Notes: generated from the sequence alone by a model not told the origin. Counted from the stretch's first letter, positions 45,458-55,671 are shown. The stretch is 64,000 nt of DNA from Streptomyces rubiginosohelvolus (GCF_014649875.1 NZ_BMTW01000001.1:1488001-1552000); one strand, 5' to 3'. Numbers and translations are program-made.

Positions 45458-45593
45458 CCACGGCCGGCCGGGCCGCCACCGCTTTTTCCCCCTATTCGGC
45501 CGATGCCCGGTCGCCGCTCGGCGCGGCTCCGGGAAGCCTGGACAGGGAGCGGTACCGTCCGCAGCCGTGGGTGGACCGGGCAGGAGTGCACAG

Positions 45594-46826
45594 GTGGGGA
45601 TGGCCGAGGGACGGCGCAGCGGAGCGGCGGGGGGCATGGACGCCGTGGGCCGTGCGGTGCTCGGATCCCGGGAGGGGGAGCTGGCGTCCGGCGGTGGACG
45701 GGGCACCGGCCGGTTCATCCGGATGCTGCCCGCTCTGCTGATCATCGGCGGACTGCTGTTCGACTCGCTCGCCCCGCCCAACTTCACCGCCGTCCCCCTC
45801 TTCGTCGCGGCCCCGCTGATCGCCGCCCCGTTCTTCTCGCTGTCCCGGACCGTCCGCACCGGGATCGCCGCGGTCATCTCCGTCATCGTGATGCGGATCT
45901 CCGACGGGACGTCCACCCAGGTCGTCCCGGTCATCGAGATGATCACCGTGCTCACGGGCTCGGTCCTGGCCCTCGTCATCAACGGCGTCGTGCGGCGCGG
46001 CAACGAGCAGCTCGCCTCGGCCCGGGCCGTCGCGGAGACCGCCATGCGGGCCGTGCTGCCGACGCCCGCCGAGCGGATCGGCGGACTCCAGGTGGCCGCA
46101 CGGTACGAGGCGGCGCAGGCGGACGAGTTCGTGGGCGGCGACCTGTACGCCGTCGCGGACACCCCGTACGGCGTGCGCGTCGTGGTCGGCGACGTCCGCG
46201 GCAAGGGGCTGGACGCCGTCGGGGCGGTGGCGGTGATCATCGGCGCGTTCCGGGAGGCCGCCGAACAGGAGCGTTCGCTGGAGGGCGTGGCCCAGCGGCT
46301 GGAGCGGGCGCTGGCCCGGGAGGGGACGCGGCAGTACGGGCTGGACGCCATGGAGGGGTTCATCACCGCCGTACTGGCCGAGATCCCGCCCGGGGCGGCC
46401 ACGGTCCGCCTGGTCAACCGCGGCCACCCCGAGCCGATCCTGCTCCACGCGGACGGGGCCCTGGAGGTGCTGGCGCCCTCGGTGCCCGCCCTGCCGCTGG
46501 GGATGGACCTCGGGGTGTGGCCGGACCGCGCCGACGAGTGGGTGATGCCTCCCGGGGCGACGCTCCTCGCCTTCACGGACGGCCTGTCCGAGGCCCGGGA
46601 CGCCAACGGGGTCTTCTACGATCCGGCGGCCCGGCTGCGCGGTCGGATCTTCCCGGGGCCGGAGGAGCTGCTGTCGGCGCTGACCGATGACGTACGGCTG
46701 CACACCGGCGGGCACGCCACGGACGACATGGCGCTGATCGCGGTCGGCCGGCCGGCGGAGGGGCAGCCCGTGCGCCGGACGACGGTGAAGATCGTGGGCC
46801 GGGGCGACGAGGACGCGGCCCGCTGA
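45594..46826 (+). CDS. Membrane-bound SpoIIE-type PP2C phosphatase
   Basis: A 410-residue membrane phosphatase. Three to four hydrophobic helices (about residues 40-125) lead to a cytoplasmic SpoIIE domain with EFVGGDLYAVADTPYG, GDVRGKGLDAV, RGHPEPILL, LLAFTDGLSEARD and TDDMALIAVG. It should act on STAS anti-anti-sigma proteins. The start is uncertain: this GTG has GGAG seven bases upstream, while an earlier GTG nine codons upstream follows a TACCGT hexamer and could begin a leaderless message. No STAS partner is adjacent. Confidence 0.9.
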   Translation: MGMAEGRRSGAAGGMDAVGRAVLGSREGELASGGGRGTGRFIRMLPALLIIGGLLFDSLAPPNFTAVPLFVAAPLIAAPFFSLSRTVRTGIAAVISVIVMRISDGTSTQVVPVIEMITVLTGSVLALVINGVVRRGNEQLASARAVAETAMRAVLPTPAERIGGLQVAARYEAAQADEFVGGDLYAVADTPYGVRVVVGDVRGKGLDAVGAVAVIIGAFREAAEQERSLEGVAQRLERALAREGTRQYGLDAMEGFITAVLAEIPPGAATVRLVNRGHPEPILLHADGALEVLAPSVPALPLGMDLGVWPDRADEWVMPPGATLLAFTDGLSEARDANGVFYDPAARLRGRIFPGPEELLSALTDDVRLHTGGHATDDMALIAVGRPAEGQPVRRTTVKIVGRGDEDAAR

Positions 46827-47094
46827 CGCGACGCGGCTGTCCGTCGGCGCGCTGAACTCGCAACTCGCAGCGATGACACGGCGCGTAATCGAAGCGCACC
46901 GCTCCGCATAACATTTGATGCACCGTCAGAAAAAGGGATGTGGCTGAGCCCTGGTCAAGTCGCCCGATTCCGCCCGCTTGTGCCCAGTACCTCCCGCCCC
47001 TGTTCGTTAATGATCAACAGGAACAGCTTGGAATCGGGCCCGGGTGTCTATTAACGTTCGATAACGCAGCGCGGTCGTCACAGCCGTCGTCAGG
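46827..47094 (+). promoter_or_regulatory. Promoter region before the c-di-AMP riboswitch
   Basis: No gene is seen. An imperfect dyad CTGTTC ... GAACAG (47000-47026) is a candidate operator. The AT-rich stretch CTATTAACG / GATAACG at about 47048-47076 is the best -10 region, placing initiation just ahead of the riboswitch. Confidence 0.4.
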
Positions 47095-47252
47095 GACGGC
47101 GCCGCGCGCGAGCGCCGAATTCCGCAAGGGAACCGGGGACCCACTACATGGGGTGAATCGGACGCCTGCGTCTCGTGAGAGGCGGAGGGGCCGTAGGAGA
47201 CCTTCCTGCTCCGAACCCGTCAGCTAACCCGGTAGGCGAGAAGGAAGGAAAG
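47095..47252 (+). ncRNA. Cyclic di-AMP riboswitch (ydaO/yuaA class)
   Basis: The leader contains the conserved ydaO elements in order: CGCAAGGGAACCGGGG, CCCA ... TGGGGTGAATC, CCTTCC with its pair GGAAGG at the end, and the signature CCGAACCCGTCAGCTAACCCGGTAGGCGA. The Shine-Dalgarno of the peptidase gene follows directly, so control may act on ribosome access or on termination. In Streptomyces, c-di-AMP riboswitches repress cell-wall hydrolases such as RpfA and M23/NlpC proteins. Boundaries are approximate. Confidence 0.9.
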
Positions 47253-47264
47253 GAGTGCGCCCAC

Positions 47265-48296
47265 GTGGCGTCCAACAAGCCTGCCCCTGAGGCCCCGTCA
47301 CCCTTCAGCACCGACAGCTACGGTGGCGCCGAGCGGTCCGTGGGGGAGTGGAATCCCACCGAGGACTCCATCCGTCCCGTGCGCGGCAGGCACCGCGTCG
47401 CCAAGCAGCGTGGTCTGGCCCGTAGCTCCACCGTCCTCGGGGTCGGCGTCATAGCGGCCGTCGGAGCGGGGGGCATGGCCACCGCTCAGGACAAGGCACC
47501 CGTCTCCATCTCTCTTCCCGATTCCATCGCGGACAACCTCCCCGACGCCAAGTCCCTTCCCGGCGTCGGGGCCTTCATGTCCGACGACGCGGAGGCCGCC
47601 CCGGTCGCCGCGGCCGCGCCGCTCACCACCGCCGGGCTCACCAGCGCCGAGGCCGAGCAGGGCACGGACGCCGGCGAGGCGCTGCGCGCCAGGATCCTCC
47701 AGCAGGCCGAGCAGCAGCAGGCCAGCGCCGACGCCGAGGCCAAGGCGGCAGCCGAGAAGGCCGCGGCCGAGAAGGCGGCGGAAGAGGCCAAGAAGCAGCA
47801 GGACGAGGCCGAGGCCGACGCCGCCGCGAAGAAGAAGGCGGCGGAGGAAGCGGCGAAGAAGAAGGCGGAGGAGGAGCGTCTCGCCAAGCTCGCCGCCAGC
47901 TTCTCCCTGCCGGCCTCCTCGTACACGATCAGCTCGACCTACGGTCAGTCCGGCGCGATGTGGTCCTCCGGCCAGCACACCGGCCTCGACTTCGCCGGTT
48001 CGGCCGGTTCGCCGCTCAAGGCCGTGCACAGCGGCACGATCACGTCGGCCGGCTGGTCCGGTTCGTACGGCTACCGCACGGTGCTCCAGCTCGATGACGG
48101 CACGGAGATCTGGTACGCCCACCAGTCCTCGATCGACGTCTCGGTCGGCCAGAAGGTCACCACCGGCGAGACCATCGGCCGCATGGGCGCCACCGGCAAC
48201 GTGACCGGCGTCCACCTCCACCTGGAGGTCCGTACCGCGGGCGGTTCCGCGATGGACCCGATGGCCTGGCTGACCAGCAAGGGCCTCTCGGTCTGA
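47265..48296 (+). CDS. Secreted M23 peptidoglycan endopeptidase with coiled coil
   Basis: A 343-residue exported protein. An unusual ~60-residue hydrophilic N-terminus precedes the hydrophobic segment STVLGVGVIAAVGAGGMATA (about residues 55-75). Residues ~125-210 form an Ala/Lys/Glu coiled coil, and 215-343 an M23 domain with the zinc ligands GQHTGLDF (H and D) and VHLHLEV (HxH). It should cut cross-bridges in peptidoglycan. GTG start with AAGGAG ten bases upstream. Expression is likely controlled by c-di-AMP through the leader riboswitch. Confidence 0.92.
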   Translation: MASNKPAPEAPSPFSTDSYGGAERSVGEWNPTEDSIRPVRGRHRVAKQRGLARSSTVLGVGVIAAVGAGGMATAQDKAPVSISLPDSIADNLPDAKSLPGVGAFMSDDAEAAPVAAAAPLTTAGLTSAEAEQGTDAGEALRARILQQAEQQQASADAEAKAAAEKAAAEKAAEEAKKQQDEAEADAAAKKKAAEEAAKKKAEEERLAKLAASFSLPASSYTISSTYGQSGAMWSSGQHTGLDFAGSAGSPLKAVHSGTITSAGWSGSYGYRTVLQLDDGTEIWYAHQSSIDVSVGQKVTTGETIGRMGATGNVTGVHLHLEVRTAGGSAMDPMAWLTSKGLSV

Positions 48297-48361
48297 GCCC
48301 CCGGGCCGGCGCGCGCCGCCGGCCCCGAGCCGCTCTTCCGCGGCGGCCCACCCCCGAAACC

Positions 48362-48403
48362 CCGGCAGCCCTGACGCACACCCCCCGACGTCAGGGCTGC
48401 CGG
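48362..48403 (+). terminator. Terminator after the M23 peptidase
   Basis: A perfect 15-base stem CCGGCAGCCCTGACG with its complement, 12-base loop. Confidence 0.85.
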
Positions 48404-48531
48404 TCTGTCCGGGGAGGAGGAGAAGGCGACAGGCCCGTGCGCGGATCGTGATGGGCGTACGCGGCGGAATTCAGCCTTCCGCGCGGCCGACGCAGGAATA
48501 CCGTCCCCCGACCGGCCCGTTGAACCCTCAC

Positions 48532-49479
48532 ATGACTTCCGCGCGCATCCCCCTCGGCACCTCCGGCCTCCAGGTCTTCCCCCTCGCCCTCGGCGGCAAC
48601 GTCTTCGGCTGGACGGCGGACGAGGAACAGTCCTTCGCCGTCCTGGACGCGTACGTCGCGGCCGGCGGCAACTTCATCGACACCGCCGACGCGTACTCCG
48701 CCTGGGTCGAGGGCAACCGGGGCGGCGAGTCGGAGACCGTCATCGGCAAGTGGCTCGCCTCCCGCTCCAACCGGTCCGACATCGTCGTCGCCACCAAGGC
48801 AGGCGCCCACCCCGACTTCCGGGGGCTGTCGGCCGGCACCATCAAGGGCGCGGCCGAGGCATCGCTGCGCCGGCTCGGCACCGACCACATCGACCTCTAC
48901 TACACGCACTTCGACGACGAGACCGTCCCGGTCGAGGAGATCATCACCGCCCTCGACCAGCTGGTGAAGGACGGCAAGGTGCGCGACATCGCCGCCTCCA
49001 ACATCAGCCCCGAGCGCCTCGCGGCCTCCCTCGCCTTCTCCGAGCGCGAGGGCCTCGCCCGGTACGTCGCGCTCCAGCCGCACTACAACCTGGTCTCCCG
49101 CGACACCTACGAGGGCGCCCTCCAGGACACCGCGGCCGGCGCGGGCCTCGCCGCCGTCCCGTACTACGCGCTCGCCTCCGGCTTCCTCACCGGCAAGTAC
49201 CGCCCCGGTACGACGGTGGACAGCGCGCGCTCCGCGAAGGCGGGCGGGCACCTGGAGTCGGAGCAGGGCCGCAAGGTGCTGGCCGCCCTCGACCAGGTGG
49301 CCGGGGAACGGAACGCCGAGATCGCGACGGTGGCCCTCGCCTGGCTCGCCGCCCGGCCGACCGTCGCCGCACCGATCGCCTCGGCGCGCACGGTCGAACA
49401 GCTCCCCGCCCTCGTCGCGGTCGCCGACCTGCGGCTGACGGACCGGGAACTCGCGCTGCTCACCGAGGCGTCGGCCTGA
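48532..49479 (+). CDS. Aldo/keto reductase
   Basis: A 315-residue (alpha/beta)8 NADPH-dependent oxidoreductase. Conserved elements: LGTSGLQVFPLALGGNVFGW, FIDTADAYSAW (catalytic Asp and Tyr), VVATKAG (Lys), DHIDLYYTHFDD (His) and the cofactor region APIASARTVEQL. YajO/IolS-like. Substrate unknown. Its last 20 bases overlap the end of the convergent prsW gene. Confidence 0.93.
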   Translation: MTSARIPLGTSGLQVFPLALGGNVFGWTADEEQSFAVLDAYVAAGGNFIDTADAYSAWVEGNRGGESETVIGKWLASRSNRSDIVVATKAGAHPDFRGLSAGTIKGAAEASLRRLGTDHIDLYYTHFDDETVPVEEIITALDQLVKDGKVRDIAASNISPERLAASLAFSEREGLARYVALQPHYNLVSRDTYEGALQDTAAGAGLAAVPYYALASGFLTGKYRPGTTVDSARSAKAGGHLESEQGRKVLAALDQVAGERNAEIATVALAWLAARPTVAAPIASARTVEQLPALVAVADLRLTDRELALLTEASA

Positions 49480-50977
49480 CGGAGCCGGGGTCGCCGTATC
49501 CGTACGGGTACGGCTGGGGCTGTCCGTACGCCGGGCCGTGCGGCTGCCCGTGTCCGGGACCGTTTCCGGGCGCGGGCCCGGGGCCGTAGCTCTGCCCCGG
49601 GCCGTACCCGTACCCCTGGCCGTACGGTGTCGCCGCGTGGCGTCCGGCGTGGGCGTGGCGGCCGTGGTGCGGGCCCCGGTGGGACGTGAGGCGGGCCGCG
49701 TGGGTCAGGGCCGGGGCGGCGACCTCCCGGCGCTGCCACAGATGGTGCAGCAACTCCCGCTCGCGGGCGCCGAAGTCCGGGCCCACCGCGCCGTGGCGGG
49801 CCCGGCGGCGCAGCCCCGCGAGCGACGTCGCGAACGACTCGTACTCCGCGACCGCGCGGGCCGCCGCCCGGCCCCGGGTCCGGTCCTGCTGCCAGTGGCG
49901 GGCCAGGTCGCGGGCCATGCCCCGGGCCCGCATCGAGGAGAGCGCCGACGGCTCGGCGGGCGTGAGCCAGCCGGCCGCCGCATACGCGGGCAGCTCGGCG
50001 GCGAGCGTGCGCAGCTCCCGCTGGCGCGACCAGATCGCCAGCCAGGTCACCAGGCCGAACGCCGGGACCATGACGATCCCGTACACCGCGTAGAAGCCGT
50101 ACGGGCCGAAGGCCGACGAGCCGTTCCACAGGGCGTGCAGCCCCATCGCCAGCAGCAGACCCAGCACCGGCAGGGCGATCCGGCGGACCCGGTGGCGGCG
50201 GGCGCTGACGGCCGCGAAGCCGAAGCCGAGGCCGGTGAGAACGGTGAACAGTGGGTGCGCGAACGGGGACATGACGATCCGCACGAAGAACGTCCCGGCC
50301 GTCACCGAGGCGAACCCGGAGCTGCCGAGCTGCTGGTCCTCGCCGAAGGCGTTGCCCAGATAGAGGATGTTCTCGGTGAACGCGAAGCCCGTCGCGGTGA
50401 AGCCGGCGACGACGATGCCGTCCACCACTCCGCCGAACTCCCGTCTGCGGAAAAGGAAGATCAGCAGCACGGCCGCCGCCTTCGCGCACTCCTCGACGAC
50501 GGGGGCGATCACCGTCGCCCCCAGGGTGTCGGCGCTCGCCGGGTCGGCCGTCGCGGTGGCGATCCAGCGCGTCGCGAAGGAGTTGGCGATGATCGCGACG
50601 AGCGCGGCGGCGCACGCGCCCCAGGCGAAGGAGAAGATCAGATTCCGCCAGGGCCCCGGCTCGACCCGGTCCAGCCAGCGGAAGGCGGCCATCAGCAGCG
50701 GCACCGGCAGCACCGCCAGGCCGAGGCCGACCAGGAAGCCCTCGGGCCCGGTCTGTTCGCGGACGAGCGCGAGGATCACCAGACCGCACAGCAGGAGCGC
50801 CACGATCACGGCCCCGGCGCGGAACACCTTGCTGCGCCACACCATGCCGACACGGTGCGGCCGGTAACGCGCCCGGCCACGCTCCGGCGCGGCGCCCAGG
50901 ACCTCGTCGAGCCGCTGCTCGTGGAGGACCGGGACGGCCGGGTGAGCCTGCTGATGCTGCACGGAGGGGTCGGACAC
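49460..50977 (-). CDS. PrsW-family membrane protease
   Basis: A 505-residue polytopic membrane protein. The PrsW/CAAX-like intramembrane protease motifs are present: PVVEECAKAAAVLL (EExxK), GFAFTENILYLG (FxxxEN), and GLHALWNG (HxxxN). About eight hydrophobic helices fill residues 50-340. The C-terminal tail is a His/Gly/Pro/Tyr-rich repetitive segment (GYGYGPG, PHGPAYGQPQP) of unknown role. In B. subtilis PrsW starts the destruction of anti-sigma RsiW. GTG start. Confidence 0.92.
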   Translation of the reverse strand: MSDPSVQHQQAHPAVPVLHEQRLDEVLGAAPERGRARYRPHRVGMVWRSKVFRAGAVIVALLLCGLVILALVREQTGPEGFLVGLGLAVLPVPLLMAAFRWLDRVEPGPWRNLIFSFAWGACAAALVAIIANSFATRWIATATADPASADTLGATVIAPVVEECAKAAAVLLIFLFRRREFGGVVDGIVVAGFTATGFAFTENILYLGNAFGEDQQLGSSGFASVTAGTFFVRIVMSPFAHPLFTVLTGLGFGFAAVSARRHRVRRIALPVLGLLLAMGLHALWNGSSAFGPYGFYAVYGIVMVPAFGLVTWLAIWSRQRELRTLAAELPAYAAAGWLTPAEPSALSSMRARGMARDLARHWQQDRTRGRAAARAVAEYESFATSLAGLRRRARHGAVGPDFGARERELLHHLWQRREVAAPALTHAARLTSHRGPHHGRHAHAGRHAATPYGQGYGYGPGQSYGPGPAPGNGPGHGQPHGPAYGQPQPYPYGYGDPGSVRPTPR

Positions 50978-51050
50978 CTCTCGACCCTAACGAGGAGCAC
51001 TGACACCCGCGATGGCGCATCCGGCCATCGACCCGCTGCCCGCCGGTGCG

Positions 51051-51881
51051 TCAGAGGCGGGCGAACAGCAGGTCGTGGACGACGTGCCCCTTGTCCAGTC
51101 CCTGGCCCTCGAAGCGGGTGAGCGGCCGGAACGCGGGACGCGGGGCGTATCCGCCGTCGGCCACGGTGTTCTCGAAGCGGGGGTGCGCGGTGAGCACCTC
51201 CAGCATCTGCTCGGCGTACGGCTCCCAGTCCGTGGCGCAGTGGACGATCGCGCCCGGCTTCAGCACCGGGGCCACCAGGTCCAGGAACGCGGGCTGGATG
51301 AGACGCCGCTTGTGGTGGCGGGCCTTGGGCCACGGGTCGGGGAAGAAGACCCGCAGGCCGTCGAGGGACTCGGGGGCCAGCATCTCGCGCAGCAGGATGA
51401 CCGCGTCGCCGTTGGCCACCCGGACGTTCGTCGAGCCCGCCTTGTCCGCGAGGCCCAGCAGATTGCCCTGGCCGGGGGTGTGGACGTCGACCGCGAGGAT
51501 GCCGGTGCCCGGGTCGTCGGCCGCCATCTGCGCGGTGGCCTCGCCCATGCCGAAGCCGATCTCCAGGACGACGGGCAGCCCGTCGAACAGCTCGGCCAGA
51601 TCGAGGACGCGCTTGCCGTCGATGTCCAGGCCCCACTTCGGCCACAGCCGCTCCAGGGACTCCTGCTGGCCGGTGGTGACCCGGCTGCGGCGCGGCTGGA
51701 AGCTGCGGATCCGGCGCTCGTGGTGCGAACCGGCCGGGTCGGCGGCGGGGCCGCCGGGGAAGCGCGGCTCCATGCGCAGCCGGCGCGCACGCTCGAAGGA
51801 GGCGGCCCGCAGCGCGGCGGCTTCGTCGGCCGTGGCGTCGTGGGATCCGGCGGGGGTGGGGTTCAGGGGCTGCTCAGACAC
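51051..51881 (-). CDS. trmB: tRNA (guanine-N7-)-methyltransferase
   Basis: A 276-residue SAM-dependent methyltransferase making m7G46 in tRNA variable loops. The SAM site is LEIGFGMGEATAQMA and the family signature VFFPDPWPKARHHKRRLIQP. A ~70-residue N-terminal extension with RRIRSFQPRRSRVT is normal for actinobacterial TrmB. GTG start; it overlaps the end of the lhgO gene by eight bases, so the two are co-transcribed. Confidence 0.95.
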   Translation of the reverse strand: MSEQPLNPTPAGSHDATADEAAALRAASFERARRLRMEPRFPGGPAADPAGSHHERRIRSFQPRRSRVTTGQQESLERLWPKWGLDIDGKRVLDLAELFDGLPVVLEIGFGMGEATAQMAADDPGTGILAVDVHTPGQGNLLGLADKAGSTNVRVANGDAVILLREMLAPESLDGLRVFFPDPWPKARHHKRRLIQPAFLDLVAPVLKPGAIVHCATDWEPYAEQMLEVLTAHPRFENTVADGGYAPRPAFRPLTRFEGQGLDKGHVVHDLLFARL

Positions 51882-53130
51882 AATGACCGGATTCTACGGC
51901 GGGCGGCTTCCACCCCGTCCCCCGAGCCCGGCGCAGCGCGAGCCGCGCCACCTCCCGTCCGATGGGCAGGCACGCCGTCGCGGCGGGCGACGGGGCGTTG
52001 AGCACATGCACGGTGTGCGGGGCCTCGTAGATCAGGAAGTCGTCGACCAGTGTGCCGTCCTTCAGTACCGCCTGGGCCCGCACCCCGGCGGGGGACGGGC
52101 GCAGGTCGTCCTCGGTGACGGCGGGCAGCAGCCGCTGGACGGCCCGGGTGAACGCGGACCGGGACAGCGAGCGGTGCACCTCGCCCGCCCCGTACCGCCA
52201 GTGGCGGCGGGCGATCTGCCAGGTGCCCGGCCAGCTCAGCGTGGACAGCAGTTCGGCGGGGCGGACCTGCGGCCAGGTGTATCCCTCGCGGGCCAGGGCG
52301 GGGACCGCGTTCGGCCCGACGTGGACGGAGCCGTCGAAGCCCCGGGTGAGGTGGACGCCGAGGAAGGGGAACGCCGGGTCCGGCACCGGGTAGACCAGAC
52401 CGCGCACCAGCTCGGGGCGGGCCAGCGCGTAGTACTCACCCCGGAACGGCACGATCCGCACCCCCGGGTCGTCCCCGGCGAGGCGGGCCACCCGGTCGCA
52501 GTGGAGCCCCGCGCAGTTGACCAGCACCCGGGCCCGGACGACCAGGCCGTCCGCCGTGCGCACCGCGACGCCCCAGGGGCGCCGGTCTATCGCGGTGACC
52601 TCCGCCCCGTACCGCACGATGCCGCCCGCCGCCGTGACCTCGGTCGCGAAGCGGGTGGCCACGGCGGTGAAGTCGCAGACGCCCGTCGTGCCGACCCGGA
52701 TCGCCGCGAGGCCCCGGACCTCCGGTTCGTGCTCCGCGATCTGGGCCGGGCCCAGCTCCCGCACGGGCAGTCCGTGCTCGCGGCCGCGCTGCACCAGGGC
52801 GTGCAGCCGGGGCAGCTCGGAGCGCTCGGTGGCGACGATCAGCTTGCCGGTGGTGGCGTGCGCGATTCCGTGCTCCGCGCAGAAGTCCGCGAGCTCCGCC
52901 GAGCCGCGCAGCGCGTACCGCGCCTTGAGGGAGCCGGGGCGGTAGTAGATGCCGCTGTGGATCACGCCGCTGTTGCGGCCGGTCTGGTGGCGGGCGGGGC
53001 CGCGCTCCTTCTCCAGGACCGTGACCCGGGTGCCCGGAGCCGCCCGGGTCAGCGCATACGCGGTCGACAGACCGACGATCCCGCCGCCGATCACCAGCAC
53101 ATCGCAGTCGTACGCCGCGTGCGTCATCAT
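51874..53130 (-). CDS. lhgO: L-2-hydroxyglutarate oxidase family FAD protein
   Basis: A 418-residue FAD-dependent oxidoreductase. N-terminal dinucleotide fold VLVIGGGIVGLSTAYAL, followed by RHQTGRNSGVIHSGIYY, the motif that distinguishes LhgO/L2HGDH from other DAO-family proteins. It oxidises L-2-hydroxyglutarate, a side product of 2-oxoglutarate metabolism, back to 2-oxoglutarate. The ATG (MMTHAAY) has GGGAGG seven bases upstream. Overlaps trmB by eight bases. Confidence 0.9.
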   Translation of the reverse strand: MMTHAAYDCDVLVIGGGIVGLSTAYALTRAAPGTRVTVLEKERGPARHQTGRNSGVIHSGIYYRPGSLKARYALRGSAELADFCAEHGIAHATTGKLIVATERSELPRLHALVQRGREHGLPVRELGPAQIAEHEPEVRGLAAIRVGTTGVCDFTAVATRFATEVTAAGGIVRYGAEVTAIDRRPWGVAVRTADGLVVRARVLVNCAGLHCDRVARLAGDDPGVRIVPFRGEYYALARPELVRGLVYPVPDPAFPFLGVHLTRGFDGSVHVGPNAVPALAREGYTWPQVRPAELLSTLSWPGTWQIARRHWRYGAGEVHRSLSRSAFTRAVQRLLPAVTEDDLRPSPAGVRAQAVLKDGTLVDDFLIYEAPHTVHVLNAPSPAATACLPIGREVARLALRRARGTGWKPPAVESGHCV

Positions 53131-53240
53131 CACGCCACCTCCCACCCCGATAGTGCACTGACCCACTGACAACCGGCTCAAACCCGAGATGGGCAGGGCG
53201 TGGCGCACATCCCGCCCGCCTGACGGCTTCCGTGTCCGGC

Positions 53241-54818
53241 TCAGGCCTGGGTGACCAGCAGCGGGCGGGCCCGCTCGCGCAGCTCCGCGACGCGGGGCTC
53301 GTCCCCGTACGGCTCCAGGCGGTGCAGCAGATCGCGCACGTACTCCGTGGTGCGGGCCGAGGAGATCCGGCCCGCGACCTCCACCGCGCGGGTGCCCGCG
53401 GCGCAGGCCGCGTCCAGATTGCCCGACTCCAGCTCGGCGACGGCGGAGACGACGAGCCGCAGTCCGTGGCTGCGGACGAACTCCTCGGTCGGCCGGGACA
53501 GCGCCTGCTCGGTGAAGCGCCGCACCTGGCGGGGGGCCTTCAGGTCCCGGTAGCACTCGGCGGCGTCGGCGGCGAACCGGTCGTAGCCGTAGAAGCCGAG
53601 CCAGGGCGGGTCGGAATCACCTGCCCGGGACCGCTCCAGCCAGCTCTCGGCACCCTTGAGCGCGGCCCCCGCGGCCGGTGCGTCGCCGGCCTTCGCATGG
53701 GCGCGGGCCTCCACCAGCCGGAAGAAGCTCATGGTGCGGGCGGTGGCGAGACCCCGGTTGCGCTCGACGGCGGCCTGGGCGAGGTCGACGCCCTCGTCGG
53801 CGAAGCCGCGGTAGGTCGCCTGGAGGGACATGGAGGCGAGGACATAGCCGCCGAGCGGGACGTCGGCGGCGGCCCGGGCCAGGCGCAGGGCCTGGATGTA
53901 GTAGCGCTGGGCGGCTTCCTGCTGACCGGTGTCGAAGGCCATCCAGCCGGCCAGCCGGGTCAGCTCGGCGGAGGCGCCGAACAGGGCCCGTCCGACCTCG
54001 TCGGTGTACGAGCCGAGGAGCAGAGGTGCGGCGTCGACGCGTAAGCACTCCGGAACCATGGAGGAACGCCAGTCGCCGCCACCGTACTTGGAGTCCCAGC
54101 GCCGGGCGTCCTGGGCCGCCTCGCGCAGCTTGGACACATCGCTGTGGCCGACGCGGAGCGGCGAGGCGTCCGCCGCGGACTCGGGTCCCGGCTGTACGGG
54201 GACGGAGCCCGCCGTGCCGGGGGTGTGGAGGATGTGTGCGCCCCGGGCGTCCGGTGCGGCCCCCGGCCCCTGGGCTCCGGCCGTGCCGGGGCCTTCGGGC
54301 CCGCCGCCGCGTGGACCGAGGATCGCCGCCTGCGCCGCCGTCGGATCCCGGGCCACCGACGGGTCGGCGGGGGTTATCAGCCAGCGGGAGGCGGGCGTCG
54401 CGTAGGCGCTCACCGAGAAGGATCCCGCCAGGGACTGCCAGATCCCGCCGCCGCCCCGCCGCCCGGCCAGATCCAGCCGGTACAGCTCGGTCGCCGACCG
54501 GACCGCCTCGCCCACGTCCCGGGGGAAGGCGAGACCGACCTCCGGGGCCGGGTCCGCGTCGGCGAGACCGATCTCGTGCAGCGGCACCGGGCGGCCGAGC
54601 TTGGCCCCGATCGCCGCCGCGATGAGATGCGGCGCCGCGCCCTGCGGCACCATCCCCTTGGCGACCCACCGGGCCACCGAGGTCTTGTCGTAGCGAAGTG
54701 TCAGACCGCGCTGTGCTCCGAGGTCGTTGACCCGCCGGGCGAGCCCGGCGTTGCTGATTCCCGCGAGGGCGAGAACCGTGCCGAGCTTCTCGTTCGGCCC
54801 GCGTTGCTCCCTGGACAT
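53241..54818 (-). CDS. Sporulation-associated HTH/TPR regulator (orf1590-like)
   Basis: A 525-residue cytoplasmic protein. The N-terminus ([24 protein letters not shown] ... [13 protein letters not shown]) is a Cro-like helix-turn-helix; the middle is a Pro/Gly-rich linker (160-220); residues ~240-525 are TPR-like helical repeats. It belongs to the family of the S. griseus sporulation gene orf1590 and S. coelicolor NsdA-type regulators, which influence sporulation and antibiotic production. At 1578 bp it matches the size of orf1590. ATG preceded by GAGGGG. Confidence 0.85.
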   Translation of the reverse strand: MSREQRGPNEKLGTVLALAGISNAGLARRVNDLGAQRGLTLRYDKTSVARWVAKGMVPQGAAPHLIAAAIGAKLGRPVPLHEIGLADADPAPEVGLAFPRDVGEAVRSATELYRLDLAGRRGGGGIWQSLAGSFSVSAYATPASRWLITPADPSVARDPTAAQAAILGPRGGGPEGPGTAGAQGPGAAPDARGAHILHTPGTAGSVPVQPGPESAADASPLRVGHSDVSKLREAAQDARRWDSKYGGGDWRSSMVPECLRVDAAPLLLGSYTDEVGRALFGASAELTRLAGWMAFDTGQQEAAQRYYIQALRLARAAADVPLGGYVLASMSLQATYRGFADEGVDLAQAAVERNRGLATARTMSFFRLVEARAHAKAGDAPAAGAALKGAESWLERSRAGDSDPPWLGFYGYDRFAADAAECYRDLKAPRQVRRFTEQALSRPTEEFVRSHGLRLVVSAVAELESGNLDAACAAGTRAVEVAGRISSARTTEYVRDLLHRLEPYGDEPRVAELRERARPLLVTQA

Positions 54819-55671
54819 GCGCCACCCCTCGACACACAGACGGCCGCCGCGTCACCGAGGACGGCGCGCGGCATTCGTACCGATGCCTCCCCAGGTTCGA
54901 ACCCTCGTACTCCGCCTGCACACGCATGTGGCCGAGCCCCGAGGAATATGCCCCCTGTCGAGAACACCAGTAAACACAGCGTAGTTCTCCCTATCCCTAC
55001 CGTTAAGGGGCAGACGTCCGGATGGCGGGATTGTTGTCCGTGCGGGCGGTCCGGGTGTTCGGGGTGGAGGGTGCGGGCCGGGGTGGGGCGTGCTCCCGGT
55101 GTGTGGCCGTGCGCCCGGCCGTGCGCTCTGGCCCGTCCCGTCGCGTGGCGCTTGGCTGAGTCCTGCGTGGGTCGGCCCGCTGCACTGGACTCAGTGGGCT
55201 GGGGGAAACCGCCGCTCCATTCCCCGCGGGCGGCGGACCGGTCCGGGAGGTGAGGCCCACCTCCCGGACTGTGCGTGGAGGGGTCGCCAGGGGGGCGCGG
55301 CGCGGTATGCGTGCAGGGCGGCACTTCGAGAGAATGGCCGAATAGCGACGGTCCGGTGAGGGTCTGGCCAACGGTCCGACTATGGCCGGATATCGCCGCT
55401 GTTTCCGGGCGGCGCCGGCCCCTCCCCTTACCGGGGGAGCGGGCCGGGGCGGCGCGGCGACCGCACGGCCCGGCCTCCACAACTCCCGGAACGCGAAGTT
55501 CCGTTGCTGTCGCCGCGGTGAAGACCGCGCCGGGCCTTTGCCAGGGGCGCATGCTCTTCCGGCGTGCGCTGCCCGTACACCCTCTCCTGCGGCGTTGTCG
55601 TGGCAGCATGTCCCGCAGCGGCGTTTCCGTTCATCTCGTACGCCGTTTGTCCACAGCCTGTGGAGGCGGCG
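54819..55671. other. 853-base divergent intergenic region
   Basis: No gene supported between orf1590 and the asparagine-synthetase-like gene. It should contain both promoters. Part is relatively AT-rich (54950-55015, AGTAAACACAGCGTAG and CCTATCCCTACCGTTAAGG), most likely the orf1590 promoter. Open frames over 55003-55400 have no recognisable protein features. No short precursor-peptide gene was found. Confidence 0.45.

Noticed and set aside
49460..49479. A frameshift at the end of the aldo/keto reductase gene
   Set aside because: The 20-base overlap with convergent prsW is simply two intact 3' ends overlapping; both proteins have normal C-termini.
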